DNA from: Euplotes aediculatus
Taxonomy: Eukaryota > Ciliophora > Spirotrichea > Euplotida > Euplotidae
Direction of reading: 5' to 3'
Length of the DNA: 28,636 bases
NCBI GenBank assembly: GCA_030463445.1
Contig: JAQGFW010030918.1
Coordinates: 1-28,636, forward strand
The notes under the pieces: model-generated
Database searches by the model: none
The model's input: the letters and a program-made list of their open reading frames with translations, nothing else
What the model was told of the DNA's origin: nothing
Shown: positions 7,836-15,630 of the stretch, one piece after another
Position numbering within the stretch: the first letter of the stretch is position 1
Layout of the letters: the number at the start of each line of letters is the position of its first letter
Program-made: the position numbers and the translations under genes

Positions 7836-8423
7836 ATGCGATGTTCAACTTGTATAAAACTGCTCTGCGGAGGGTTGTTGATTTTGGTTTTTATGGGTTG
7901 TAAAGACAGTAATAAGTCTGCTGAAAAAGAGGAGAAAAAATATTTCCCGGTTGCTGATTATGTGCGTTCACAACTGCACCTGATAGATTCCCTACAGTTA
8001 CCCGTTACCCTCTATCGTTCTGATATAACAGGTGCAGACACCATGTTGCTTTCTACGCGGGAATGCATGGAACTGGCAGCGCCTTTTCAGGAACCGGATC
8101 TTGCTGACCCTGCCATAGCCGGCTATTTTACTGAAAATAGTTTTGCCGACCAATCCATTCCAAGCATCACATTTAACTACCTCACCCGCGACAGTTCCAT
8201 GCCGCTGAAAAGGGTGGATGTTGTTTTGCAACCCGACCCTGCCCTTTCAGAAAAAGTGCGTACGATTTATATGGAAAAAATAATTTCCCGGGGAGATACA
8301 TTGATTGAAGAAAAACTCTTTTGGAACGACGATCATTATTACCAGATTTTGCGAACCAGTAAAATCGGTTCTGCGCCACCGTCACTATCACAACTTAAAG
8401 TAGTTTGGGATCCAACAGAATAA
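7836..8423 (+). CDS. Putative lipoprotein of the sigma/anti-sigma operon
   Basis: I do not recognise this 195-residue protein as a named family. It has a lipoprotein-type N-terminus: a hydrophobic stretch ending LVFMGC, with C22 as the likely lipidated residue, then a charged flexible segment (KSAEKEEKK). The remainder is a soluble domain with many polar residues and no visible catalytic motif, ending in an alternating pattern (RVDVVLQP, EKVRTIYMEKII, QLKVVWDP) that suggests beta structure. It begins 8 nt after the trans-envelope protein and ends 3 nt before uvrC, so it belongs to the sigma operon. ATG 7836 is the likely start; a TTG at 7830 adds only two residues and overlaps the region next to the previous stop. 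It may be a ligand or modulator of the signalling pair, which is inference. Confidence 0.75.
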   Translation: MRCSTCIKLLCGGLLILVFMGCKDSNKSAEKEEKKYFPVADYVRSQLHLIDSLQLPVTLYRSDITGADTMLLSTRECMELAAPFQEPDLADPAIAGYFTENSFADQSIPSITFNYLTRDSSMPLKRVDVVLQPDPALSEKVRTIYMEKIISRGDTLIEEKLFWNDDHYYQILRTSKIGSAPPSLSQLKVVWDPTE

Positions 8424-8426
8424 GGA

Positions 8427-10253
8427 ATGACAAGCTCAGAATTTCAACAACTTTCATCCACTATCCCGCTCTCCCCTGGCATTTATAAATATTTTGATGC
8501 CGGCAATACATTACTGTATGTTGGCAAAGCGAAAAGCCTTCGCAAACGGATCAGTTCCTATTTTTCCAAAACCTTTACGAGTTATAAAACCCATGAACTG
8601 GTTCAGCGCATCGCCCGGATTGAATTCACTATTGTTGATACAGAACAGGATGCGTTTCTGCTGGAAAATGCGCTCATCAAACAATTCCAGCCCCGCTACA
8701 ATATTGACCTCAAAGACGATAAGACCTACCCCTACCTGGTTATAAAAAAAGAGCCTTTCCCCCGGGTATTTTTTACACGCAGAAAAATAAACGATGGTTC
8801 CGAATACCTGGGTCCCTTTACATCGGTGGGAAGGGTTCGTGAATTACTGGATTTCATCAAATTAACCATACCACTCCGTACCTGTAAACTGAACCTTAGT
8901 AAGGCAAACATTCAGAATGGTAAGTTTAAGGTTTGCCTCGAATATCATCTTGGCAACTGCAAGGGGCCCTGCGAAGGACTTCAGTCGGAAGAAGCATACC
9001 TCGATGGGCTAATGCAACTTCGTAATCTTATGAAGGGCAACCTCGGTCCGGTAATGCAGCAGCTCAAAAAAGAGATGCAGGACTATGCAGCAAACCTACA
9101 GTTTGAAAAAGCGGAGATGCTCAAACGAAAACTGGATTACCTTGAACAGTACCAGTCCAGATCAGTGATTGTAAGCAAACACCTGGGTAACCTGGATGTA
9201 TTTTCCATACTCAAAGATGGTGATACAGCTTTTGTAAACTACCTGATGGTTCAGCACGGAACGATTGTTCAAACGCATACCATCCAGTTGGAGACACATC
9301 TTGATGAAACACAGGAAGAGGTATTGCTTTATGCAATCGGTCAGTTAAGAGCAGCATTCAACAGCCTGGCCCGGGAAATCATTGTCCCATTTGAATTACC
9401 GGGCTGGCAGGAAGAAACCATAGATGAAAGAGACTATATTATCAGCGTGCCAAAAGGTGGTGATAAAAAGAAACTGCTGGAGCTTTCGCTGAAGAACGTA
9501 AACTATTTCCAGGATGAAATTCGCCGAAAAAAATCATTGCACCTGGAAGGAAAGTCGGAGGAAGAAATAAAACAGGTTCTCTACCAGTTAATGGAAGATT
9601 TGCAGCTTCCTGAATTGCCAGTGCATATTGAATGTTTTGACAACTCGAACTTTCAGGGAGCTTTTCCTGTTAGTGCCATGGTTTGTTTCCGGGAAGGCGT
9701 GGCCAGCAAAAAAGACTATCGCCATTTCAACGTTAAAACGGTAGAAGGAATCAATGATTTCGCCACTATGAAAGAAGTGGTAACCCGACGGTACAAACGG
9801 TTAAAAGATGAGCAGACTTCCCTGCCACAACTGGTCATCATTGATGGAGGAAAAGGACAATTGGGAGCCGCCATGGAGGCGATTCGCGAATTGGAATTAA
9901 CGGGTAGCATGACCCTGGTGGGACTGGCAAAAAATGAAGAAGAGTTATTCTTTCCCGGAGACTCAGAATCTTTGCGGCTACCCTATACCAGTGAATCGCT
10001 TAAACTGATCCGGCGCATCCGCGATGAGGTACACCGTTTCGGAATCAGTTTCCATCGCAACCAGCGCAGCAAGGGCACTTTTAAAAATGAACTGGAGGAC
10101 ATACAGGGCATTGGCAAAACAACGGCCACTCAGTTGCTTCGGAAATTTCGCAGTATCACGGCGATCAGGAATCAGTCAATCGATGAACTGAGCCAGGAAA
10201 TAGGTGCTGCCAGAGCCAAACTGGTATGGGATTATTTCCATAAGTCGCAGTGA
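8427..10253 (+). CDS. uvrC: Excinuclease ABC subunit C
   Basis: The UvrC subunit of nucleotide excision repair makes the 3' and then the 5' incision around damage held by UvrAB. The 608-residue length is typical. The N-terminal GIY-YIG nuclease shows G18-I-Y20 and Y31-V-G33 with the following K.LRKRI and an ENALIKQ.QPRYN segment. A UVR coiled-coil motif (QLKKEMQDYAANLQFEKAEM) binds UvrB. The RNase H-like second nuclease has IECFDNSNFQGAFPVSAMV and VIIDGGKGQLGAA, and a helix-hairpin-helix pair (DIQGIGKTTATQLLRKF) lies at the C-terminus. The start ATG is 3 nt after the upstream stop, so it is translated from the same message as the sigma cassette. The kinase gene follows closely. This is a housekeeping gene in a signalling operon. 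Confidence 0.97.
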   Translation: MTSSEFQQLSSTIPLSPGIYKYFDAGNTLLYVGKAKSLRKRISSYFSKTFTSYKTHELVQRIARIEFTIVDTEQDAFLLENALIKQFQPRYNIDLKDDKTYPYLVIKKEPFPRVFFTRRKINDGSEYLGPFTSVGRVRELLDFIKLTIPLRTCKLNLSKANIQNGKFKVCLEYHLGNCKGPCEGLQSEEAYLDGLMQLRNLMKGNLGPVMQQLKKEMQDYAANLQFEKAEMLKRKLDYLEQYQSRSVIVSKHLGNLDVFSILKDGDTAFVNYLMVQHGTIVQTHTIQLETHLDETQEEVLLYAIGQLRAAFNSLAREIIVPFELPGWQEETIDERDYIISVPKGGDKKKLLELSLKNVNYFQDEIRRKKSLHLEGKSEEEIKQVLYQLMEDLQLPELPVHIECFDNSNFQGAFPVSAMVCFREGVASKKDYRHFNVKTVEGINDFATMKEVVTRRYKRLKDEQTSLPQLVIIDGGKGQLGAAMEAIRELELTGSMTLVGLAKNEEELFFPGDSESLRLPYTSESLKLIRRIRDEVHRFGISFHRNQRSKGTFKNELEDIQGIGKTTATQLLRKFRSITAIRNQSIDELSQEIGAARAKLVWDYFHKSQ

Positions 10254-10293
10254 CCCTATGTGCTTTAACCCTCAAATTGTACATTGCACTGTA

Positions 10294-13200
10294 ATGTTTG
10301 AACCCATCCTAAATGAAATACCGAAACCTGCCGTGGTGCTTCAAATCACGGAGAATAACAGCCTGTCTGTCCGATACAGGAATAAAGCATTTGAACAAAA
10401 CCTGCTATTGGTCTCACTATTTGAGAATAAACCAGCATTAACCGCTTATTGTCTGAAATTGCTGGAAGCACGGGACCAGATGAGTCCGGACAATCCAATT
10501 AAAGGTACCCAGACCCTGACACTTACAACAGGCCATGAAGAACAGGAAATTTTTATTGAATTCTCCGTATTGAAGGGAATACAGGACAAAAACATCCTGG
10601 CTGTTCTTCAAGTCAACAAACAGTCCGCCCTTTCCATGGCAAATAATTCGCTATGGGAAGATGCTGCCGATATCTGTGTGATCCTTGACCGCCAGGGCAG
10701 GTACCTGAGCCTGTCTACCCAGTTCATGGAGATAATGGGCTATAAGGCTGCTGAAATTATTGGCACCAATGTATTTGAACTGGTGCATCCCGAAGATCGC
10801 AGTGCAGTACAGGAAAATTACCTGCGGCTTCAAAATGAATTAAGTGTTTTTGCGCCTCCTTACCGATTTCTCAAAAAAGACAAGAGCTGGTGCTGGCTTC
10901 AAAGTGTTGGAACCAATCTGGTAGAAGCCAATCCCGGAGAAGCAATAATTGTAAATAGCAGGGATATTACGGCATTGGTGCAGGCACAGCAGGACCTGGA
11001 GTTAAGTAATGAACGATACCAGCTCATTTCCAAAGCAAGCAAAGACGCCTTGTACGATTGGGATATTCAACAGGATATTTTTTATTGGGGAGAAGGTTAT
11101 TACAGATTGTTTGGATATGCTGTAACCGATGAACCCTTTCGTTTATCCAGGTGGATAAGCATGACCCATCACCATGATGCAGCCAATCACGAACAGCGTT
11201 GGAATGCCTTTTTAAAAGATTCGCAGCAAAATAGCTGGACCAATGAATTCAGGTTTAGAAAGTCTGACGGAACCTTCACCTATGTGGAAGAAATCGCCTA
11301 TCTGGTTCGGGATAAGGATGGATTACCCATTCGCATGATCGGTTCAGTCAGAGATATTTCAGAATCCAAACTTTCCCGCAACCGCAAACAGCTGGAACAA
11401 ACGATAACTGAACTGTTCAGGTCTGCTAAACCATTAAAAGAGATCCTGCAGCAGGTAGTCGATTTCCTTGCACAAATGGGAACCTACGAACTTTCTGAAA
11501 TCTGGCTCTGTTCCAGTCGAAAGGATAAAATGCGCCTGATTGCTTATCACGAGGAAGCAAAAACAGCCGCTCATTTTTATGGAACTCCCAACATGATAGC
11601 TGAAATCAGTGTTGGCAAAGGATTTACCGGAAAAATCTGGCAAACCGGAAAAGCGCAACACTGGGGCGCGGAGCAGATTAAACGGGAATTTTTCCGGGCG
11701 GAAGCGGCCAGTAATGCAGGCCTTCAATCTGTATCCGGCATACCCTTAACCGACAACAACCAGTTGGTTGGCGCCGTCTTATTTGGCCGTACCTGGAACA
11801 CCGGAGAAGAGGCGTTCACCGTATCCATATTTGAGTCGATTCAACATACTTTAGGGGCTGAGATCAAACGAAAGCAACAGGAAGAAGAGATGCGCCTGAT
11901 GTTTGAGAGTTCACCCGATATCCTTGCAATCATTTCAGTAGAAGGTTATTTCAGCCGGGTAAACCCGGCATTCTGCCAGATAATGGGATATTCTGCACAG
12001 GAATTAACCAGCCGTCCTTTTCATTATTTTGTTCATCCGGATGATCTTGAATCTTCCTTACGAACCTTTAGTGAAACGCTGATCGTAGAGAAAAAAGCAA
12101 AGAATTTTATAAACCGGTACATTACCAAATCGGGAGAACATCGCTGGATTTCCTGGAGTTCATCTGAATCATTTGGAGAAGAGCACCAGGCCTTTGCTTA
12201 TGGTAAAGACATTACCGAGATGAAGCAACTGGAAGAACTCATCGACAATACTTCCAAACTGGCAAGAGTTGGCAGCTGGGAAATCAATATGGCCGACAAG
12301 AAGATATTTTGTTCAAAAATCACCCAGGAAATGCTGGAGTTAAAACCCGGCCAGCAATTAGAATTAAACAACCGGCTTGAATATATTGGCGAAAACAGTA
12401 AAGAAACCATCCGCAAATTATTACAGGCTGCAATTTTTGACCAGGAGCCCTGGGATATTGAAATTGAGATCCTGACAAGAAAGGGAATTGGTCGCTGGGT
12501 TCGGCTGATTGGACAGGCCAGTTTTAAAAACGGCCGCTGCGACCGGATTTATGGGAGTATCCAGGATATCCATAAAGAAAAGCTGATCCAGTTACAACTG
12601 GAAGAAGCCAATGACCGGTATGAGCGCGTATCCTCTGCCACCAATGATGCCATCTGGGACTGGGATCTCCTGAACAACAGGATCATCTGGAGTGATCGCT
12701 TTGAGAAAATTTTCGGCTATCCTGTTCAGGAAAAAGGGGATGATTCCAATGTCTGGAAAGCAATGATCCATCCGGAAGATCTTCCCTCACTGGCACTGGA
12801 GATGCAGGATGCGATTGAACATGCAGAGAGCCATTATTTTGAAAAGGAATTCCGCTTCCTTAAAAGAGATGGCAACTATGCTTATGTGTCGAGTAAATCA
12901 ACATTCATTCGCACCAAGGAAGGAAGAGCGATCCGGATGGTGGGTGCACTTTCTGATATAAGTGTACGAAAAACCTATGAAGCATCGCTGGAAAACCTCA
13001 ACCTTGCCTTAAAACGAATCAACCAGGAACTCAAAAGCTCCAATGCAGAACTGGAGCAGTTTGCATTTGTAGCATCACACGATCTGCAGGAACCACTTCG
13101 CATGATTACCGGCTTCCTGACCATGCTTGAAAAAAAGTATGGACCACAATTGGACAGCAAGGCGAATCAGTACATTTATTATGCCGTGGATGGCGCTAAG

Positions 13201-13731
13201 CGGATGCGGGGAATCATCCTTGACCTGCTCGAATATTCAAGAGTAGGAAGAATGAATACTACAATAGAACTGGTGAATCCGGAGTCGCTGGTAAAGGAAG
13301 TAAGCCAATTATTGCAAAATCAGATTGAGGAGAAAGCAGCCAGTATCAGTACCGGCAATTTACCCGGCATTGTAACCTACAAAGTCCCGCTGCAGCAAAT
13401 TCTGCAAAACCTGGTCAGTAATGCATTGAAATATGGTCACCCTGACCGGAAACCAGAGATACGAATTGAATTGAGCGAAAAAGAAACAGGCTGGGAATTC
13501 TCTGTAAGGGACAATGGAATAGGAATTGAGCCTGATGCTTACGATAAGATATTCGTTATTTTTCAGCGATTGAACTATACCCCGGACATACCTGGTTCGG
13601 GAATGGGACTGGCAATAGCAAAAAAAATTGTCGAATGGCAGGGAGGAAAGATATGGGTTGAATCTGAGCCTGGTGCAGGCAGTACTTTTTATTTTACCCT
13701 TCCCAAAACGGGAATTGATGCGAATAACTGA
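10294..13731 (+). CDS. Large multi-PAS/GAF sensor histidine kinase
   Basis: A soluble sensor kinase of about 1145 residues with no transmembrane segment. In order: a divergent PAS-like region (about 1-115), PAS (119-229), PAS with PAC (238-364), GAF (367-529), three further PAS domains (531-644, 646-766, 773-894), a HisKA domain with phospho-acceptor H929 in ASHDLQEPLRM, and HATPase_c (about 1031-1143) with NLVSNALKYG, DNGIGIEP and GSGMGLAIAKKI. Repeated WDWD and HPEDL words in the PAS domains fit ligand or cofactor sensing in the cytoplasm. It lacks its own receiver, but a stand-alone receiver starts 15 nt downstream. The start is uncertain: ATG 10294 gives the natural MFEPILNEIP; ATG 10258, 5 nt after uvrC, gives a 12-residue extension that looks non-protein-like. 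The open frame also overlaps the end of uvrC. Confidence 0.92.
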   Translation: MFEPILNEIPKPAVVLQITENNSLSVRYRNKAFEQNLLLVSLFENKPALTAYCLKLLEARDQMSPDNPIKGTQTLTLTTGHEEQEIFIEFSVLKGIQDKNILAVLQVNKQSALSMANNSLWEDAADICVILDRQGRYLSLSTQFMEIMGYKAAEIIGTNVFELVHPEDRSAVQENYLRLQNELSVFAPPYRFLKKDKSWCWLQSVGTNLVEANPGEAIIVNSRDITALVQAQQDLELSNERYQLISKASKDALYDWDIQQDIFYWGEGYYRLFGYAVTDEPFRLSRWISMTHHHDAANHEQRWNAFLKDSQQNSWTNEFRFRKSDGTFTYVEEIAYLVRDKDGLPIRMIGSVRDISESKLSRNRKQLEQTITELFRSAKPLKEILQQVVDFLAQMGTYELSEIWLCSSRKDKMRLIAYHEEAKTAAHFYGTPNMIAEISVGKGFTGKIWQTGKAQHWGAEQIKREFFRAEAASNAGLQSVSGIPLTDNNQLVGAVLFGRTWNTGEEAFTVSIFESIQHTLGAEIKRKQQEEEMRLMFESSPDILAIISVEGYFSRVNPAFCQIMGYSAQELTSRPFHYFVHPDDLESSLRTFSETLIVEKKAKNFINRYITKSGEHRWISWSSSESFGEEHQAFAYGKDITEMKQLEELIDNTSKLARVGSWEINMADKKIFCSKITQEMLELKPGQQLELNNRLEYIGENSKETIRKLLQAAIFDQEPWDIEIEILTRKGIGRWVRLIGQASFKNGRCDRIYGSIQDIHKEKLIQLQLEEANDRYERVSSATNDAIWDWDLLNNRIIWSDRFEKIFGYPVQEKGDDSNVWKAMIHPEDLPSLALEMQDAIEHAESHYFEKEFRFLKRDGNYAYVSSKSTFIRTKEGRAIRMVGALSDISVRKTYEASLENLNLALKRINQELKSSNAELEQFAFVASHDLQEPLRMITGFLTMLEKKYGPQLDSKANQYIYYAVDGAKRMRGIILDLLEYSRVGRMNTTIELVNPESLVKEVSQLLQNQIEEKAASISTGNLPGIVTYKVPLQQILQNLVSNALKYGHPDRKPEIRIELSEKETGWEFSVRDNGIGIEPDAYDKIFVIFQRLNYTPDIPGSGMGLAIAKKIVEWQGGKIWVESEPGAGSTFYFTLPKTGIDANN

Positions 13732-13745
13732 TCAAAACTAACTGC

Positions 13746-14165
13746 ATGAAAGAGTTCCAAATATTACTGGTGGAGGATAATGAAGGGGATATCCTGATGA
13801 CTTCCGAATCGATTCAGGAATATGACCCGGCCTGTCTTATTGATGTTGCCAGGAACGGTCAGGATGCGATAGAGAAACTACAGTCTTATATTGATGATCC
13901 GCTCCTTAAAAAACCGGATATTATTTTACTGGATATTAACCTGCCGCGAAAAAATGGCCATGAGGTTGTTGCATTCATTAAGAACCAGCCCTGGCTTGCC
14001 ACTATCCCCGTAATTATTTTAACAACCTCCTCTGCCCCGCTGGATATCCAACGCGCCTATCAGGCGCATGCTAATTCTTACCTGACGAAACCGACAGAAG
14101 CGGACGAGTTCAATAAAATGGTGATGGCCCTGGTTGAATTCTGGAGAAGAAATGTGCGGCTGTAG
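13746..14165 (+). CDS. Single-domain response regulator (Rcp1-like receiver)
   Basis: A 139-residue stand-alone CheY-type receiver. It has the acidic pocket D11 (VEDNEGD), the phospho-acceptor D63 in ILLDINLPRKNG, T93/T94 in IILTTSS and K115 in YLTKP, and no output domain. The extended insert YIDDPLLKKPDIILLD and the closing LVEFWRRNVRL match the Rcp1-like group first known as partners of cyanobacterial phytochromes and common beside PAS kinases in Bacteroidota. It should accept phosphate from the preceding kinase and act through protein contact or pass phosphate on; the partner is not visible here. It starts 15 nt after the kinase and ends the plus-strand operon before a terminator. Confidence 0.95.
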   Translation: MKEFQILLVEDNEGDILMTSESIQEYDPACLIDVARNGQDAIEKLQSYIDDPLLKKPDIILLDINLPRKNGHEVVAFIKNQPWLATIPVIILTTSSAPLDIQRAYQAHANSYLTKPTEADEFNKMVMALVEFWRRNVRL

Positions 14166-14176
14166 TAAAAAACAAA

Positions 14177-14207
14177 GGGGCCAGGATAGAAATCCAGCCC
14201 CGTTTTT
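14177..14207 (+). terminator. Intrinsic terminator after response regulator
   Basis: GGGGC (14177-14181) pairs with GCCCC (14197-14201), with GGA/TCC closing an inner stem across a small mismatch, then G and five T residues at 14203-14207. It lies 11 nt past the stop codon and ends the plus-strand signalling operon. Confidence 0.78.
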
Positions 14208-14309
14208 AAAATCCAATATCCTATGAAAAACCGAGTTAAAGGTAGAGGATTTTTTATTTCTCGCAATACCCGGATAACGGTATTTTTTTCATTTTCGACG
14301 AATGGCAGG

Positions 14310-14425
14310 AAATGGAAGATGGGGGGAAGGGAAGATGGAGGGAAGGGAAGATGGAGGAAAGGAAGATGGAGACGAGAGACAAAGGAGACGGGAAGCAGGG
14401 AAGATGGAGGAATGGAAGAAAGGAA
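14310..14425. repeat. Purine-only GGAAGATGGAGG-type low-complexity block
   Basis: Imperfect tandem words (GGAAGATGGAGG, AAGGGAAGATGG) make a nearly uninterrupted purine strand on plus. It occupies part of the 407-nt gene-free interval between the response regulator and gldN. Open frames that cross it translate as biased Gly/Arg/Lys or Phe/Ser/Leu runs and are not genes. The first part of the interval (14208-14309) shows nothing I can name. Confidence 0.75.
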
Positions 14426-14569
14426 ACCGCAGACTAAGGAAGATGAGTTAAAGAGGTTAAATGATAAAAAACATAAAAGAGAAAAGGAGAACATTATCGT
14501 TCTCCTTTTCTCTTTTATGTTGAGAGGAATTTCTTGCTTTCCTCCCTCTTTCTTTCTTCCATTCCTCCA
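14405..14569. repeat. Nested inverted repeat: 18-bp outer arms around a 23-bp hairpin
   Basis: The outer arms TGGAGGAATGGAAGAAAG (14405-14422) and its exact reverse complement (14552-14569) enclose a second, inner perfect inverted repeat (14470-14492 with 14499-14521, loop ATTATC). The outer arm ends 3 nt before the gldN stop codon. Two exact palindromic layers in 165 bp are more than a terminator needs; I saw no target-site duplication or transposase, so the nature of the unit is open. Confidence 0.7.
14466..14521 (-). terminator. Terminator of the gldKLMN operon
   Basis: A perfect 23-bp stem with a 6-nt loop is followed on the minus strand by a T-run (complement of the A-run at 14466-14470). 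It lies about 50 nt downstream of the gldN stop codon and faces the terminator of the convergent response-regulator operon. The stem itself is A/G-rich on one strand, in keeping with the purine-rich 3' tail. Confidence 0.75.
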
Positions 14570-14572
14570 GTC

Positions 14573-15607
14573 TTAATAAGACCAGAGATCCTGTTCGTAA
14601 TTGAAAATCTTTTCTTTGATATTCTCACCCTCCAGCAAACGGAGGATAGGATCTTTGATGAAGGCTTCGATGAACTGATCACCGGGGTTATCCAGGGTGG
14701 ATTTGATAATCCGGCTGGCGAACATACGGCTTTCGAACAGTTCTTCCCAACTCATGCGGGCACCGAAGTTTTTACCATTATAGGCTTCATAACGGGCCAG
14801 TAAGGGACGCATGTCTGGATAATAAACCCAGAACAAAGGTGTTACGGCACGGAAGGAACCATCGGAATTTTTAATGGTTTTCAAAGGTGCTACACCCAGT
14901 ATGCGTACATGCAAACGGGAAGACTCCTTATCAAATACCACTTCTTCCTTCACCCAGTATTTTTCAACTTCTTCAGGATTGAATTCATTGACGATTACAC
15001 TGTCCTTCATGATACCCAGTGATCCATCCGGATCTTTAGTCCAGTCGGGTACCTGGATGGTCAGAGGCTCACCAACCAGTTGTTTGGTGATTTCCTTCAG
15101 TGTGATTGGCGTGGTAAAACGATCATCAACTGGATTGAAAGCAGTGAGCTCACCGCTCTTCAGAGAACCCAGTAAAATATTGATGAAACGCTGGTTGCCA
15201 TTGTCGTCATCCGCTTTGTACATGAAGGGCAGGTTCATTTTTTCATGAACATCTATTTCCCTCCACAAACGCTGGCGGTAAACCGCATCATCTTCCCGGA
15301 TATGCTCATACGCCAGGGGGATACGCTCTTTTACGAGGTTACGCTCAATGGCATTGTCATTCCTGAGTGATTTACGTACATCACCAAGTTTCAATTCCGG
15401 TTCTACTGGAGCGGCAGGCGTTGTATCAACGGCTGGTGCCTGGGTCAAAGCGGCGGCATTACCGGTATTGTTTTTATTGGTGCTGGTTTTTTTGGTAGTG
15501 GTTCGCTTGGAGGAAGTACGGCTCGGCTTACGCTGTGCCTGCACACCTTCTGCACTGAAGCCAATCACAGCTACCAGTAAACAAAATTGGATGATACGGT
15601 TTTTCAT
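14573..15607 (-). CDS. gldN: Gliding motility / type IX secretion protein GldN (PorN)
   Basis: A 344-residue periplasmic subunit of the type IX secretion system that forms a ring with the GldK lipoprotein at the outer membrane. A signal peptide runs to about A24 (GVQAQ). A Lys/Thr/Ser/Asn-rich flexible segment (about 26-50) and an Ala/Pro stretch follow, then the conserved domain from about residue 70, with LGDVRKSLRNDNAIERNLVKE, YRQRLWREIDVHEKMNLPF, LGVAPLKTIKNSDG, LFWVYYPDMRPLLARYE and WEELFESRMFASRIIKSTLDN. Length is normal. It is the last gene of gldKLMN, 23 nt after gldM, and is followed by a purine-rich 3' tail and terminator. ATG 15607 precedes a proper signal peptide. Confidence 0.96.
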   Translation of the reverse strand: MKNRIIQFCLLVAVIGFSAEGVQAQRKPSRTSSKRTTTKKTSTNKNNTGNAAALTQAPAVDTTPAAPVEPELKLGDVRKSLRNDNAIERNLVKERIPLAYEHIREDDAVYRQRLWREIDVHEKMNLPFMYKADDDNGNQRFINILLGSLKSGELTAFNPVDDRFTTPITLKEITKQLVGEPLTIQVPDWTKDPDGSLGIMKDSVIVNEFNPEEVEKYWVKEEVVFDKESSRLHVRILGVAPLKTIKNSDGSFRAVTPLFWVYYPDMRPLLARYEAYNGKNFGARMSWEELFESRMFASRIIKSTLDNPGDQFIEAFIKDPILRLLEGENIKEKIFNYEQDLWSY

Positions 15608-15630
15608 TTTATCCTGTTTTAGTCAATTGC

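Noticed and set aside
14078-14576. Open frames on both strands across the repeat region (117 and 138 codons)
   Set aside because: The products are compositionally extreme (Gly/Arg/Lys or Phe/Leu/Ser/Pro) and follow the low-complexity DNA, so they are not genes.
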